Notes: generated by a model from the sequence alone, not told the origin. Counted from the stretch's first letter, positions 1 through 7,195 are shown. The stretch: 17,634 bases of DNA from an uncultured Proteiniphilum sp. (GCF_937873925.1 NZ_CALNAT010000116.1:1-17634), one strand, 5' to 3'. Program-made: numbers and translations.

Positions 1-17
1 CGTTTCACTGTGTTTTG

Positions 18-90
18 AGCGGAAAACGGGACTCGAACCCGCGACCCTAACCTTGGCAAGGTTATGCTCTACCAACTGAGCTACTTCCGC
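18..90 (-). tRNA. tRNA-Gly (anticodon GCC)
   Basis: Read on the minus strand, the sequence folds as a complete 73-nt cloverleaf. The acceptor arm is GCGGAAG paired with TTTCCGC (one G-U pair). The D arm carries AGTTGGTAGA. The anticodon stem TAACC/GGTTA has loop TTGCCAA, giving anticodon GCC, and the T arm is GCGGG-TTCGAGT-CCCGT. The discriminator base is U73, as usual for tRNA-Gly. CCA is not encoded (the next bases read CAA). It decodes GGC and GGU. No good promoter lies directly upstream. The nearest strong one is at 271-301, beyond a broken copy of the same tRNA, so this tRNA is probably released from a longer precursor that includes the broken copy. Confidence 0.95.
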
Positions 91-96
91 AATATT

Positions 97-132
97 TTTA
101 GAACAAAGAGTAAAGAACCAAGAACAAAGACA
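97..132. repeat. A-rich heptamer repeat, copy 1
   Basis: From 104 to 131 there are four tandem heptamers of the form YAAAGAN (CAAAGAG, TAAAGAA, CCAAGAA, CAAAGAC), preceded by TTTAGAA. The whole 36-bp block matches 8581-8616 at 33 of 36 positions. It lies upstream of the intact tRNA-Gly and shows no coding potential. A dispersed intergenic minisatellite is the simplest reading. Confidence 0.6.
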
Positions 133-211
133 CTTAATGTACTGAAAAATTTGTTACTCTAATCCGGTTTACCCGTCAACCTTGCCAAGGTTAGTTTCCT
201 TTTCCTTTTGG

Positions 212-247
212 GGCAAGGTTATGCTCTACCAACTGAGCTACTTCCGC
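212..247 (-). pseudogene. Truncated second copy of tRNA-Gly (5' half only)
   Basis: Bases 212-251 are identical to 55-94, so this copy keeps the acceptor 5' strand, the D arm, the 5' side of the anticodon stem and GCC. The sequence then breaks inside the anticodon loop. The next bases on the minus strand (CCAAAAGGAAAAGG...) do not belong to a tRNA. A motif like the anticodon stem reappears at 178-194, but nothing downstream can pair with the acceptor GCGGAAG. It cannot give a functional tRNA. It lies between the promoter at 271-301 and the intact tRNA, which suggests a former tandem pair of tRNA-Gly genes, one now damaged. Confidence 0.8.
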
Positions 248-270
248 AATAGACCTCCTTTTTGCGACTG

Positions 271-301
271 CAAATGTAAATATGTTTCTCCGTATTTCAA
301 A
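271..301 (-). promoter_or_regulatory. Promoter for the tRNA-Gly locus
   Basis: On the minus strand there is TTTG (298-301), exactly 19 bp, then TACATTTG (271-278). Both boxes match the published Bacteroidetes consensus (TTTG at -33, TAnnTTTG at -7). Transcription would start near 264 and run through the tRNA fragment at 212-247 into the intact tRNA at 18-90. The -33 box lies in the loop of the inverted repeat at 286-314. Confidence 0.75.
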
Positions 302-314
302 GCATTACGGAGAA
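286..314. repeat. Perfect 9-bp inverted repeat around the tRNA promoter -33 box
   Basis: TTCTCCGTA (286-294) and TACGGAGAA (306-314) are perfect reverse complements with an 11-nt spacer. On the plus strand the right arm runs into TTTTTA, which looks like an intrinsic terminator. On the minus strand, where the antiporter gene ends at 356, no T-run follows. It may be a transcription boundary after the antiporter gene or an operator over the tRNA promoter; the sequence does not decide. Confidence 0.5.
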
Positions 315-355
315 TTTTTACGTGCGGATTTTCAATTTCTCCCGATTATATATCC

Positions 356-1564
356 TTAAGCGCCCATTTCTATCGTTTCCCGCATGGCCTCCTGGGTCAG
401 CCTCTTGGCATAACTGATAAAGAATCCGGTAAGCAATAGGTTCAGACACATGGCTAATACCGAAACTACCAGCAGGACTCCTCCCAATTGATATCCTATA
501 GCAATAAACAATACTCCGGCGCCCACCTCCCCCCGGGTAAACATACCCACGGAAACTGCCAGCCTTTCGCTAATCTTCCGATCCCTGTAAAAAAACAACG
601 GGAAGAGTTTTCCTATATTGGAGATAAGGGTTACCAGTAAGACATGTATGGCAATCAATCCCCAGGAGGGCATAGGTATGCGGGAAATTACCGAAGACGA
701 CTGTGCCGCAATTGCATCGAAATCAACCCCGATAAACAAAGGCATACTCAATCCGACCAAGAGCATAAAGAGATACGATATAGAGTTTACAGCCCTTTCA
801 CTTTTCAGATCAGGTGCGGTACTATGATCCCCTTTCATGATCATCCCGAGAATAAAGGCCGGGAGAAGGATCTCGATATGAATGCTGCCGTCACCCCCGT
901 AGAAATAGGTCGATATCCGGTAAAGAGCTTCTATCAGGGCATATAAAATGGCAGAGTATAATAATACCGCTTTCCAGTCCTGACGAAGGTTGTAGCTGTT
1001 CATCTTCTTCCAACCGATCCAGATTAATAAAATGGCAACAATCAGTATGACGAACATCTGCCAACGCATCCCGATCATCAGTATCTGTAAGGGGATCATC
1101 AGCAGGATGGTATCCAAATCATCAAAAATAGCCAATATCTGCACCTTCTTGTATACCCACGTATGCTTCAATCCTGCAGCGATCAGCATTGTAAACAGAA
1201 TCCCCGCCGAAGTGGGTGCGGCGAAACGGCTCAACAGGAAGGTTTCCTTCCATACATCTCCGTCACTCCATATCTGCATCTCGGGGGGCGCTATGAAAAA
1301 AAGATAATAGAGCGCCACCAAAATCCATGGAAAAGCGGCAGCCCCCATAGCCACCAGATAATCTTTCGTATAGGATCGCCATTGTTTTTTATTTATTTCG
1401 AACTCACGTCCTACATTGATCATGATAAACGCCAGCGAAATATATAACAGACCGTCTAAAAAGACCTTAAATGAATAGAAATTATCACCTAAAACGTGAG
1501 GAACAAGCTGTGATAAAATAAGGCCGGTAACCAGCAGAAAAGAGAAAATATAAACTTTTTTCAT
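356..1564 (-). CDS. Cation:proton antiporter (CPA family, Na+/H+ exchanger type)
   Basis: This 402-residue inner-membrane protein is almost entirely hydrophobic, with about 11-12 predicted membrane segments starting at residue 4. Hallmarks of the Na_H_Exchanger fold are visible. R113-FAAPTSAGILF-124 resembles the unwound-helix motif. F147-D-D-L-D151 provides the paired acidic residues expected at the ion-binding site. LLPAFILGMIMKG (233-245), FMLLVGLSMPLFI (266-278) and TRGEVGAG (343-350) match late-helix motifs. No C-terminal TrkA_N or TrkA_C domain is present, so it is a short antiporter and not a full KefB/C-type protein. It should exchange Na+ or K+ for protons in pH or salt homeostasis; the ion cannot be told from sequence. 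It appears monocistronic, with a promoter at 1718-1748 and a leader of about 147 nt. Confidence 0.85.
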   Translation of the reverse strand: MKKVYIFSFLLVTGLILSQLVPHVLGDNFYSFKVFLDGLLYISLAFIMINVGREFEINKKQWRSYTKDYLVAMGAAAFPWILVALYYLFFIAPPEMQIWSDGDVWKETFLLSRFAAPTSAGILFTMLIAAGLKHTWVYKKVQILAIFDDLDTILLMIPLQILMIGMRWQMFVILIVAILLIWIGWKKMNSYNLRQDWKAVLLYSAILYALIEALYRISTYFYGGDGSIHIEILLPAFILGMIMKGDHSTAPDLKSERAVNSISYLFMLLVGLSMPLFIGVDFDAIAAQSSSVISRIPMPSWGLIAIHVLLVTLISNIGKLFPLFFYRDRKISERLAVSVGMFTRGEVGAGVLFIAIGYQLGGVLLVVSVLAMCLNLLLTGFFISYAKRLTQEAMRETIEMGA

Positions 1565-1579
1565 ATGATATATTCATTT

Positions 1580-1629
1580 TTTTCATTAAGGTGTATGGGA
1601 CTCGCGATACTCATTCACTTTAATGAAAA
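1580..1629 (-). other. AT-rich stem-loop in the antiporter leader
   Basis: TTTTCATTAA (1580-1589) and TTAATGAAAA (1620-1629) are perfect 10-bp reverse complements enclosing 30 nt. In the antiporter mRNA the 3' arm ends about 15 nt before the start codon. The stem is AU-rich and weak, so a regulatory role is only possible. Confidence 0.35.
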
Positions 1630-1717
1630 CAATTCCACTGCCCGCTTCATCCTGTAGAATTAGGGAAGAGTATAACAGAAAACCAGTAAAAGAATTATAC
1701 CCGTGGAAAATAAGGTG

Positions 1718-1748
1718 CAAAGGTAGCAAAAAAAATGAATTATACAAT
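1718..1748 (-). promoter_or_regulatory. Promoter for the antiporter gene
   Basis: The minus strand reads ATTG (1745-1748), 19 bp, then TACCTTTG (1718-1725), an exact TAnnTTTG -7 box with a TTG-containing -33 box. The start would be near 1711, leaving a leader of about 147 nt before the ATG at 1564. The -33 box lies 3 bp past the stop codon of the Rieske-like gene. The same TGCTACCTTTGCA context occurs at the ileS promoter. Confidence 0.7.
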
Positions 1749-1751
1749 ATG

Positions 1752-2219
1752 TTAATTGACTATCCGGTAACTACCATCCTGCAGTAATATTACATTGTAT
1801 CTCTGCAAAGTTTCCGTTGAAGGTCCCGCCTCCACGCTGCCGAGACCGAACATAGTCACAAAGACGGAACCACATGAGTTGCATTTCACTTTGCCGTCGT
1901 ACCCCTCCCCTGCATACCCGGGGACTACCACCGCTTGTTTGCTGTCTTCGTGAGGGCAACAGAGATCAAACGCATGGAGGATACCGGTCGCATCCGAAAT
2001 GACCAGTACCCCTGCATAGCCGAAACGGTCGGAAGGAAGGCGACGTTCATCCTCCGTAAATATCTTATAGGAATGCGGACTATTCAATACGCGGTCATAG
2101 CCACTCAGATCGACCCTGAAATTGACCGCCGCAAAAGGGACGGTCTGACGGGACGCTTCTTCCCCGCAGGACACCAGGATAAGGATAATGAGCGAAAAGG
2201 TAGTGGCAACTCGTTTCAT
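1752..2219 (-). CDS. Rieske-like lipoprotein with C-x-H / C-x-x-C ligand set
   Basis: The 155-residue protein begins with a lipoprotein signal peptide (residues 1-17) and a lipobox ending at C18 (LVSC), so it should be lipid-anchored in the envelope. Residues about 65-150 look like a Rieske [2Fe-2S] domain. Box 1 is C88-P-H90, followed by glutamate, as expected. Box 2 is C113-N-S-C116-G-S-V-F, where classical Rieske proteins have C-x-x-H-G. The ligand set would therefore be three Cys and one His, which could still hold an Fe-S cluster or could bind zinc. A further Cys, C87, adjoins box 1. It starts 13 nt after the aldo/keto reductase stop codon and is probably the last gene of the mutL operon. 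The partner and the electron acceptor are unknown. Confidence 0.7.
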   Translation of the reverse strand: MKRVATTFSLIILILVSCGEEASRQTVPFAAVNFRVDLSGYDRVLNSPHSYKIFTEDERRLPSDRFGYAGVLVISDATGILHAFDLCCPHEDSKQAVVVPGYAGEGYDGKVKCNSCGSVFVTMFGLGSVEAGPSTETLQRYNVILLQDGSYRIVN

Positions 2220-2232
2220 ACAACAGTCTTAT

Positions 2233-3201
2233 TTATAACGTAGCCCCGTCAAGGATCGCATCGATCCGGCCCAGTTCCTCCTGAGAGAAAGAAAGATTAT
2301 TCAGCGCATTCAGATTATCTTTTAGTTGCTCCACATTGCGTGCGCCCACAATGAGGGAGGTTACCCTCTTGTCTCTCAGCGTCCATGCCAGCGCCATCTC
2401 GGCCATAGTCTGTCCCCGTTGTCCGGCCATCTCGTTCAGTTGCTTCACCTTATCCACAAGCAGCAGGGTTACCTGCTCCTTCCTCAGGAAACCCGAAGGG
2501 TCGGCCGCGCGTGAATCTCCGGGAATGCCGTTCAGGTATTTACCGGTAAGAACGCCCTGCGCCAACGGGGAAAAAGCGATAAAGCCGGAGCCGAACTCTT
2601 CGGCTATATTCAGTATATCCACTTCAGGCAGACGATTTAACATGCTGTATTTGTCCTGAAAGATAAGACAGGGTACATCTCTCTCCTTCAAATAGTTCAT
2701 CGCTGCCCGCGCCTGCAGGGGCGGATATTTGGAAAGGCCTATATAAAGTGCTTTCCCCTGACGAACAATATCCGCCAACGCCTGCATTGTCTCCTCTACG
2801 GGCGTGTTGGGATCATAGCGGTGAGAATAGAAGATATCGAAGTATTCCAAGCCTGTCCGTGTCAAGCTCTGATCTATACTCGCCATAAGGTATTTTCTGG
2901 ATGAGCCGTCTCCATACGGTCCTTTCCACATCAGATGCCCGGCCTTGGAAGAGATGATCATCTCATCGCGATGAGAGGAAAGGTTCTCTTTCAGAATTTT
3001 CCCGAAGTTCGATTCGGCCGAGCCGGGGGGCGGGCCATAATTGTTTGCCAGATCGAAATGGGTTATACCCTGTTCAAAAGCATGAATGATCATTTCACGT
3101 GCTGTCTCGTAATTATCGGCAAATCCGAAATTATGCCAGAGTCCCAGCGATATTTTAGGGAGTTGCACCCCGCTGTTTCCACAATAAGAATAGTGCATCA
3201 T
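2233..3201 (-). CDS. gpr: Aldo/keto reductase, YghZ-like (L-glyceraldehyde 3-phosphate reductase)
   Basis: This NADPH-dependent oxidoreductase of the AKR superfamily closely resembles E. coli YghZ (Gpr), which reduces L-glyceraldehyde 3-phosphate and methylglyoxal-type aldehydes in the cytoplasm. Numbered from the chosen start, the catalytic tetrad is D50 (THFDLANNYGPPPGSAE), Y55, K86 (IISSKAGHLMW) and H127 (IFYSHR). The C-terminal cofactor region has SLIVGARNVEQL and NALNNLSFS. The frame is open to an ATG at 3258 that overlaps mutL by 20 nt. Residues 1-19 of that version have no counterpart in YghZ, while the MMHYSYCGNSG start at 3201 aligns with its MQYRYCGKSG. The choice leaves a 37-nt gap after mutL. 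The product is 322 residues, close to family length. Confidence 0.88.
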   Translation of the reverse strand: MMHYSYCGNSGVQLPKISLGLWHNFGFADNYETAREMIIHAFEQGITHFDLANNYGPPPGSAESNFGKILKENLSSHRDEMIISSKAGHLMWKGPYGDGSSRKYLMASIDQSLTRTGLEYFDIFYSHRYDPNTPVEETMQALADIVRQGKALYIGLSKYPPLQARAAMNYLKERDVPCLIFQDKYSMLNRLPEVDILNIAEEFGSGFIAFSPLAQGVLTGKYLNGIPGDSRAADPSGFLRKEQVTLLLVDKVKQLNEMAGQRGQTMAEMALAWTLRDKRVTSLIVGARNVEQLKDNLNALNNLSFSQEELGRIDAILDGATL

Positions 3202-3238
3202 ATCTGTTTGAATGTTAGAAGGGTGAAGAGTCAATATT

Positions 3239-5074
3239 TCACTGCATTTTCTTTTCAATTTCAGTTTCCGAGATCACACTGACTACCGTCTGCCCATCGG
3301 GCGTATAGGTAGGGAAAGGAGAAGCAAATAGCTGGCTGACAATAAGCAGCATCTCTTCTGAGGTCAACGTCCTTCCGTAAGGAATAGCCGTCAGGTTGGC
3401 GAGCGAAAGCGCTATTGATTCCTGGATTTCCGATTTCACATCACTCCCCGTCTCCATACTTTTACCGATCATCGAACGGATCAGCGACGCAGGACCGGCG
3501 TTCTCAATTTCCGAAGGGACCGCTTGTATGGCAAAACTGTTATTCCCGAGATCGCCCAGTTCAAAACCGAGCGCCTCCAGATCCTCCATGACGGAGGGCA
3601 GGGCCGCCGCTTCGGAAGCTGACAGATCCAGCACTTCAGGAAACAATACCCGTTGTGAAATCCCTTTTTTATTCGTGATCTGCTTCAGGTATTTGTCGAA
3701 AAGAATACGCACGTGTGCCCTATGTTGGTCGATGACCATCAGTCCCGATTTCACCGAGGTGAGTATATACTTCTGTTTATATTGATAATGTTCGGGGAAA
3801 AGTTCTGTCTCAGGCAGGTTCCGGTCGCTTCCCACCGGTTTAAACAATGTGGCGGGGGTGTCGCTCTCTACACCGGCCGGTAATTCTTTCTCTTTTTCGA
3901 ATCCCCTGTAAAGTTGTTCCCAACCGAAAGCGGACGCAGCAGGCTTTGGAGTTTCCGGGCGGTAACTGTAAAAAGGATTATAACCGGGATCTACATTCAC
4001 CCGCGGCATGGAGGGGGTGCGGGAGGGGTTGTAAACCGGTATCTCGGGTGCATCATCTCTGTCGAAGTCGATGGTAGGGATCGCATTGAATTTCCCCAGC
4101 GACTCTTTTACGGTAACCATCAATATCTGCCAAAGCGCCTGTTCGTTCTCGAACTTCACCTCTGTCTTCGTAGGATGGATATTCACATCGATCGTATCGG
4201 GATCGACCTGAAAATAAATATAGTAGCCCGGCTTCTCATTGGCGGCAATGAGCGGTTCAAAGGCGGTGGCGACCGCTCTGTGGAAATAGGGATGCCGGAT
4301 ATACCGGTTATTCACGAAGAAGAACTGATTCACCTTTCCTTTCCTGGCAAATTCGGGCCGGGCCACATAACCGTGGATCTTACCGAGCGTAGTCTCTTCA
4401 TTGATCTCGATCAATTGCTGGTTTGTATTTTTCCCTTCTATTTGAATGATACGTTGCCTAAGTCCCGTTTTCGGCAGATGGAGCGTCTCCACGCCATTTT
4501 CAATCAGCGTAAACTCCACCTCGGGATTCACCAGCACGATACGCTCGAATTCCGTAAAAATATTCCGGCGTTCCGTTTCGTTGGATTTCAGGAATTTCCT
4601 CCTTGCCGGTACATTGAAGAAGATATTTTTCACGGTAATGGAAGTTCCCGTAGCGGCAGCGACCATCTCCTGCTTTTCGACTTTCGATCCCGAGATAAGT
4701 ATCCACGAACCTAATTCATCTTCCTCCCTTCGACTCTTCGCTTCAACATGGGAGATCGCCGCGATAGAAGGCAGGGCTTCACCGCGGAATCCCATGGTGG
4801 TAAGGGCAAACAGATCGTCTGCACTCCGTATCTTGGAGGTCGCATGGCGCTCGAAAGCCATCCGCAGGTCGGTACCCGACATTCCTTTTCCGTCATCAGT
4901 CACCTGAATAAAAGTGCGCCCGGCGTCCTTTACACTGAGTGTGATCTGTGTAGCGCCGGCGTCGAGCGAGTTCTCCATCAGTTCCTTCACCACCGATGCA
5001 GGGCGCTGTATCACTTCACCCGCGGCAATTTGATTCGCGATGGAATCCGGAAGGAGATGGATGATATCTGGCAT
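3239..5074 (-). CDS. mutL: DNA mismatch repair protein MutL
   Basis: MutL is the ATP-driven matchmaker that links MutS at a mismatch to strand removal. The N-terminal GHKL ATPase is intact: E34-N35 (ELMENSLDAG), DDGKGM (60-65), GFRGEAL (95-101), and the transducer region with NIHPTKTEVKF (298-308). A low-complexity, Pro-rich linker spans about 340-425. The C-terminal dimerisation domain follows, to residue 611. Its endonuclease motif, normally DQHA-x2-E-x4-E, reads D449-Q-H-R-A-H-V455-R-I-L-F-D460, so the first Glu is Val and the second is Asp. The region that should hold CPHGRP reads TPDGQT (591-596). Nicking activity is therefore doubtful. The gene starts 18 nt after the small membrane protein gene, and the aldo/keto reductase gene follows. 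Confidence 0.95.
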   Translation of the reverse strand: MPDIIHLLPDSIANQIAAGEVIQRPASVVKELMENSLDAGATQITLSVKDAGRTFIQVTDDGKGMSGTDLRMAFERHATSKIRSADDLFALTTMGFRGEALPSIAAISHVEAKSRREEDELGSWILISGSKVEKQEMVAAATGTSITVKNIFFNVPARRKFLKSNETERRNIFTEFERIVLVNPEVEFTLIENGVETLHLPKTGLRQRIIQIEGKNTNQQLIEINEETTLGKIHGYVARPEFARKGKVNQFFFVNNRYIRHPYFHRAVATAFEPLIAANEKPGYYIYFQVDPDTIDVNIHPTKTEVKFENEQALWQILMVTVKESLGKFNAIPTIDFDRDDAPEIPVYNPSRTPSMPRVNVDPGYNPFYSYRPETPKPAASAFGWEQLYRGFEKEKELPAGVESDTPATLFKPVGSDRNLPETELFPEHYQYKQKYILTSVKSGLMVIDQHRAHVRILFDKYLKQITNKKGISQRVLFPEVLDLSASEAAALPSVMEDLEALGFELGDLGNNSFAIQAVPSEIENAGPASLIRSMIGKSMETGSDVKSEIQESIALSLANLTAIPYGRTLTSEEMLLIVSQLFASPFPTYTPDGQTVVSVISETEIEKKMQ

Positions 5075-5092
5075 AGGATCTATCTGTGCTAT

Positions 5093-5416
5093 CTAACGTA
5101 AAAACCAGAAAAAGAAGATTGCAAAAAGAATCACCAGTATAATGATAAGCAATCCGTTATTGGCAAAAAAGGAACTCTTCCCGGAATTTTCCTTCTCCTT
5201 ACGTTTCTTCAGATGGCGCGTTTGGGAGACAAATTCCCCCTTAAAATCTTTCTTTTCGCCTGTTTTTTCTTCCGGCTGCACTCCCATCTCCCTTTTCACC
5301 TTGTCGATCCGGTCTTGCAGTTTCCTCTTGCGTTCCTCCTCATCCGGATTGTAAAGGATAGGCGTATAGTTGAATTTACGCGGTTTCCTGTTGTTATAAA
5401 AAAAGAAAATACCCAT
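5093..5416 (-). CDS. Small membrane protein of unknown function upstream of mutL
   Basis: I do not recognise a named family. The 107-residue product has a short N-terminal part (MGIFFFYNNRKPRKFNYTP), a strongly charged, probably helical middle rich in Lys, Glu and Arg (about residues 25-80), and one C-terminal membrane segment (about 86-106, NNGLLIIILVILFAIFFFWF) ending in Leu-Arg. It would be a tail-anchored inner-membrane protein with the charged part in the cytoplasm. The frame is open to an ATG at 5470, but those extra 18 codons lie in the dispersed 69-bp repeat (5439-5507) and its promoter, so I place the start at 5416. The product continues 18 nt upstream of mutL, which suggests co-transcription without implying a repair role. 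Confidence 0.65.
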   Translation of the reverse strand: MGIFFFYNNRKPRKFNYTPILYNPDEEERKRKLQDRIDKVKREMGVQPEEKTGEKKDFKGEFVSQTRHLKKRKEKENSGKSSFFANNGLLIIILVILFAIFFFWFLR

Positions 5417-5438
5417 AAATGAAAGCTGTTTGATTATC

Positions 5439-5507
5439 ACAAATATAGTGAAAGCTGAGAGAAAAACCAAGCTTGCTTGAGCTTTTCCGAAGCGTATCCT
5501 ATATTCT
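5439..5507 (-). repeat. 69-bp hairpin repeat, solitary copy
   Basis: This unit is the same length as, and clearly related to, the units at 13882-13950 and 14018-14086. It shares CAAATATA, the core CCAAGCTTGCTTGAGCTT, TCCGA and an end in CTATATTCT. It has a hairpin, CAAG-CTTG-CTTG, inside a longer imperfect stem (GAAAA.C / GCTTTTC). It lies 42 nt after the stop codon of the OstA-like gene and 22 nt before the small membrane protein gene. Confidence 0.8.
5440..5471 (-). promoter_or_regulatory. Promoter inside the repeat, facing the small gene and mutL
   Basis: The minus strand has CTTG (5468-5471), 20 bp, then TATATTTG (5440-5447), an exact TAnnTTTG -7 box. Transcription would start near 5433, about 17 nt before the ATG at 5416, giving a short leader. 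The -33 box is CTTG, not TTTG. The same arrangement occurs in the repeat unit upstream of the TraR/DksA-like gene. Confidence 0.55.
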
Positions 5508-5549
5508 ATAAAAATAACGAATACTGATCAGACAGACAAATCATGCCCG

Positions 5550-7178
5550 TCACAGCGTGATGTCTTCTCTCTCAAAACGCCCCCGGCGGGGTTCGGTCGC
5601 TTCGGAACTGCGTCTCTCGTTGCTGCGGAATAGATCATCGGGACCGGAAGGACGCAAATAATCGAGCCAGGTAAATCCTTCCAGGCGGGTATCTTCGGGA
5701 TTTAACAAAGGCAGAGGAGTCATAACCCCTGTAGTCACCGCATATGCTTTTAGCTTTTCGATCTGCTCATTTTTAATATCTATCTCCAGATAAGCGCTCT
5801 CCATCTTATTCAAGCCGATGAGGGTGCTGTCCTCCTGCACCGCATAGTATAACGACACAGCATCCCCTTCCACCAATACATGATAAATCTCCCCGCCACG
5901 GAAGAAGGCGGTCATATCCCTCCCGCTCAACTGATTGAACTGATCCTGTTCCCGCCTGTCCTGAATGGCCAACGCATAATCTCTCACAATGGCTTTTTCT
6001 ATGGTGGAGTCGTTCAGGAAAATATCGATCCGGTTACCCAGGATCTGATTATTATCGCTCCATATCACGGGGTCGCCGATCATATAGAGCATAGAGTCAA
6101 CGGAAGCATAATGCAGCGAATCGCATACTCCCTGAAGATCGGACCGGTAGAACCGCACATCGTAGAATGCTTTGACCTCGCGGTGTATCGAATCGGTTAT
6201 CATGATGAGCGTATCGCCATGCACAAACAGACTGTCACCCTGGGAGTAGTCGATAGCATAAGCCATATCGGTAGCCATCCCATACTCCGTTTTTTCGTCG
6301 TAATAACCGTAATTTCCCCGGAGGATAGCCTTTTGCGCCCTGTCTTCGAGGAACATATCGCCAAACACCTCACCGATACCCGTCTGACGGTTATAGAGAA
6401 TGGTATCGCCGATAAGCACTTTCGTTCCGTCGTTGCTGTATACTTCCGAACGGTCCAACAACCTGGAATCATCCGTCACGGTGTTGTACCATCCCCTGCT
6501 TGTATGTACGTAACCGCTGTCCGACACAATACGCGAAGGTCCCAGGATATCGACAAACTTCGACTCGGTATTGTATTTCAGCGTATCGGCGTAAATGATG
6601 TAGTCTTCATTGACCAGTTTAACGCTGTCGCTGAACAGCGCCTCCTTGGTATCAGGGCTATATTGCCCCCAGTAGGAGGTCAGTTCGTTCTCCTCATCCA
6701 CCAGCATCCCGCCTTCAAAATAGTAACCGAGATTGGCCGTGCGGTCGTAATCGAGGCTGTCCGTAAAGAGCGTGGCCGTGCGATCTTCCATCCGTATATT
6801 GTCGCGAAGCCGCGCCAATCGGGTATTACCATTATAGTGCAAATAATCGCCATAGACAAAGATGGTGTCGCCCTGCTCCATCCTCACATTGCTGAATGCT
6901 TCAAAAGAATTGGCCTCCTTATAGAGATAAGCACTGTCGCAATACATAAATGCCCCCTCATGATAAAAGATCACATCCCCCGTAAAAATCTGTGCGTCGA
7001 ATCCTTCTCTTTTGCTCAACAGATTGGCCTGCTTCATTTCCACGATCTCTACCGCCGAATCTGCGACGGAGGGTTGCTGTAGGGGTTGCTGCGCATGGAC
7101 CGCCGTCGCCATGATAATCGAAAACAGGCCCGGCAGAAATATGCCTTCGCGGAAAAATTGCGAGCGTTGTCCTTTCAT
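5550..7178 (-). CDS. OstA-like (LptA/LptD N-domain type) envelope protein
   Basis: The 542-residue protein has an N-terminal signal peptide (about residues 1-29, ending TAVHAQQ) and then a long series of beta-strand repeats typical of OstA/LptA jellyroll domains. Each has a pattern like 'D-x-L-x-Y-[DN]', seen in GDYLHYNGNTRLARL, DSLDYDRTANLGYY, DTLKYNTESKFVDI, DTILYNRQTG and DSLHYASVDSML. This fits the Bacteroidetes OstA_2 family, thought to act in periplasmic lipopolysaccharide transport or outer-membrane assembly. It is much longer than E. coli LptA, with several jellyroll repeats. No LptD beta-barrel is visible. The C-terminal 40 residues are charged and probably disordered. It starts 17 nt after the SurA-like gene, so the two are almost certainly co-transcribed. 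Confidence 0.82.
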   Translation of the reverse strand: MKGQRSQFFREGIFLPGLFSIIMATAVHAQQPLQQPSVADSAVEIVEMKQANLLSKREGFDAQIFTGDVIFYHEGAFMYCDSAYLYKEANSFEAFSNVRMEQGDTIFVYGDYLHYNGNTRLARLRDNIRMEDRTATLFTDSLDYDRTANLGYYFEGGMLVDEENELTSYWGQYSPDTKEALFSDSVKLVNEDYIIYADTLKYNTESKFVDILGPSRIVSDSGYVHTSRGWYNTVTDDSRLLDRSEVYSNDGTKVLIGDTILYNRQTGIGEVFGDMFLEDRAQKAILRGNYGYYDEKTEYGMATDMAYAIDYSQGDSLFVHGDTLIMITDSIHREVKAFYDVRFYRSDLQGVCDSLHYASVDSMLYMIGDPVIWSDNNQILGNRIDIFLNDSTIEKAIVRDYALAIQDRREQDQFNQLSGRDMTAFFRGGEIYHVLVEGDAVSLYYAVQEDSTLIGLNKMESAYLEIDIKNEQIEKLKAYAVTTGVMTPLPLLNPEDTRLEGFTWLDYLRPSGPDDLFRSNERRSSEATEPRRGRFEREDITL

Positions 7179-7195
7179 TGCCGTTAAAAAAGCAG

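Noticed and set aside
55..251. Direct repeats in tRNA-Gly as attachment sites of an integrated element
   Set aside because: Only about 120 bp separates the copies, with no integrase or cargo, and the shared part is the 5' half of the tRNA, whereas integrases usually leave the 3' half. A tandem-gene deletion is simpler, although a remnant after excision is not excluded.
3202..3258. N-terminal extension of the aldo/keto reductase from an ATG at 3258
   Set aside because: It overlaps mutL and lies outside the region that aligns with YghZ, whose start matches the Met at 3201.
5417..5470. N-terminal extension of the small membrane protein from an ATG at 5470
   Set aside because: The extra codons fall mostly in the dispersed hairpin repeat, and the start would lie upstream of the predicted transcription start.
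5880..7082. Open plus-strand frame of 400 codons opposite the OstA-like gene
   Set aside because: The minus-strand frame has a signal peptide, repeat structure and operon context, whereas the plus-strand translation has no recognisable domain and arises from codon bias on the other strand.
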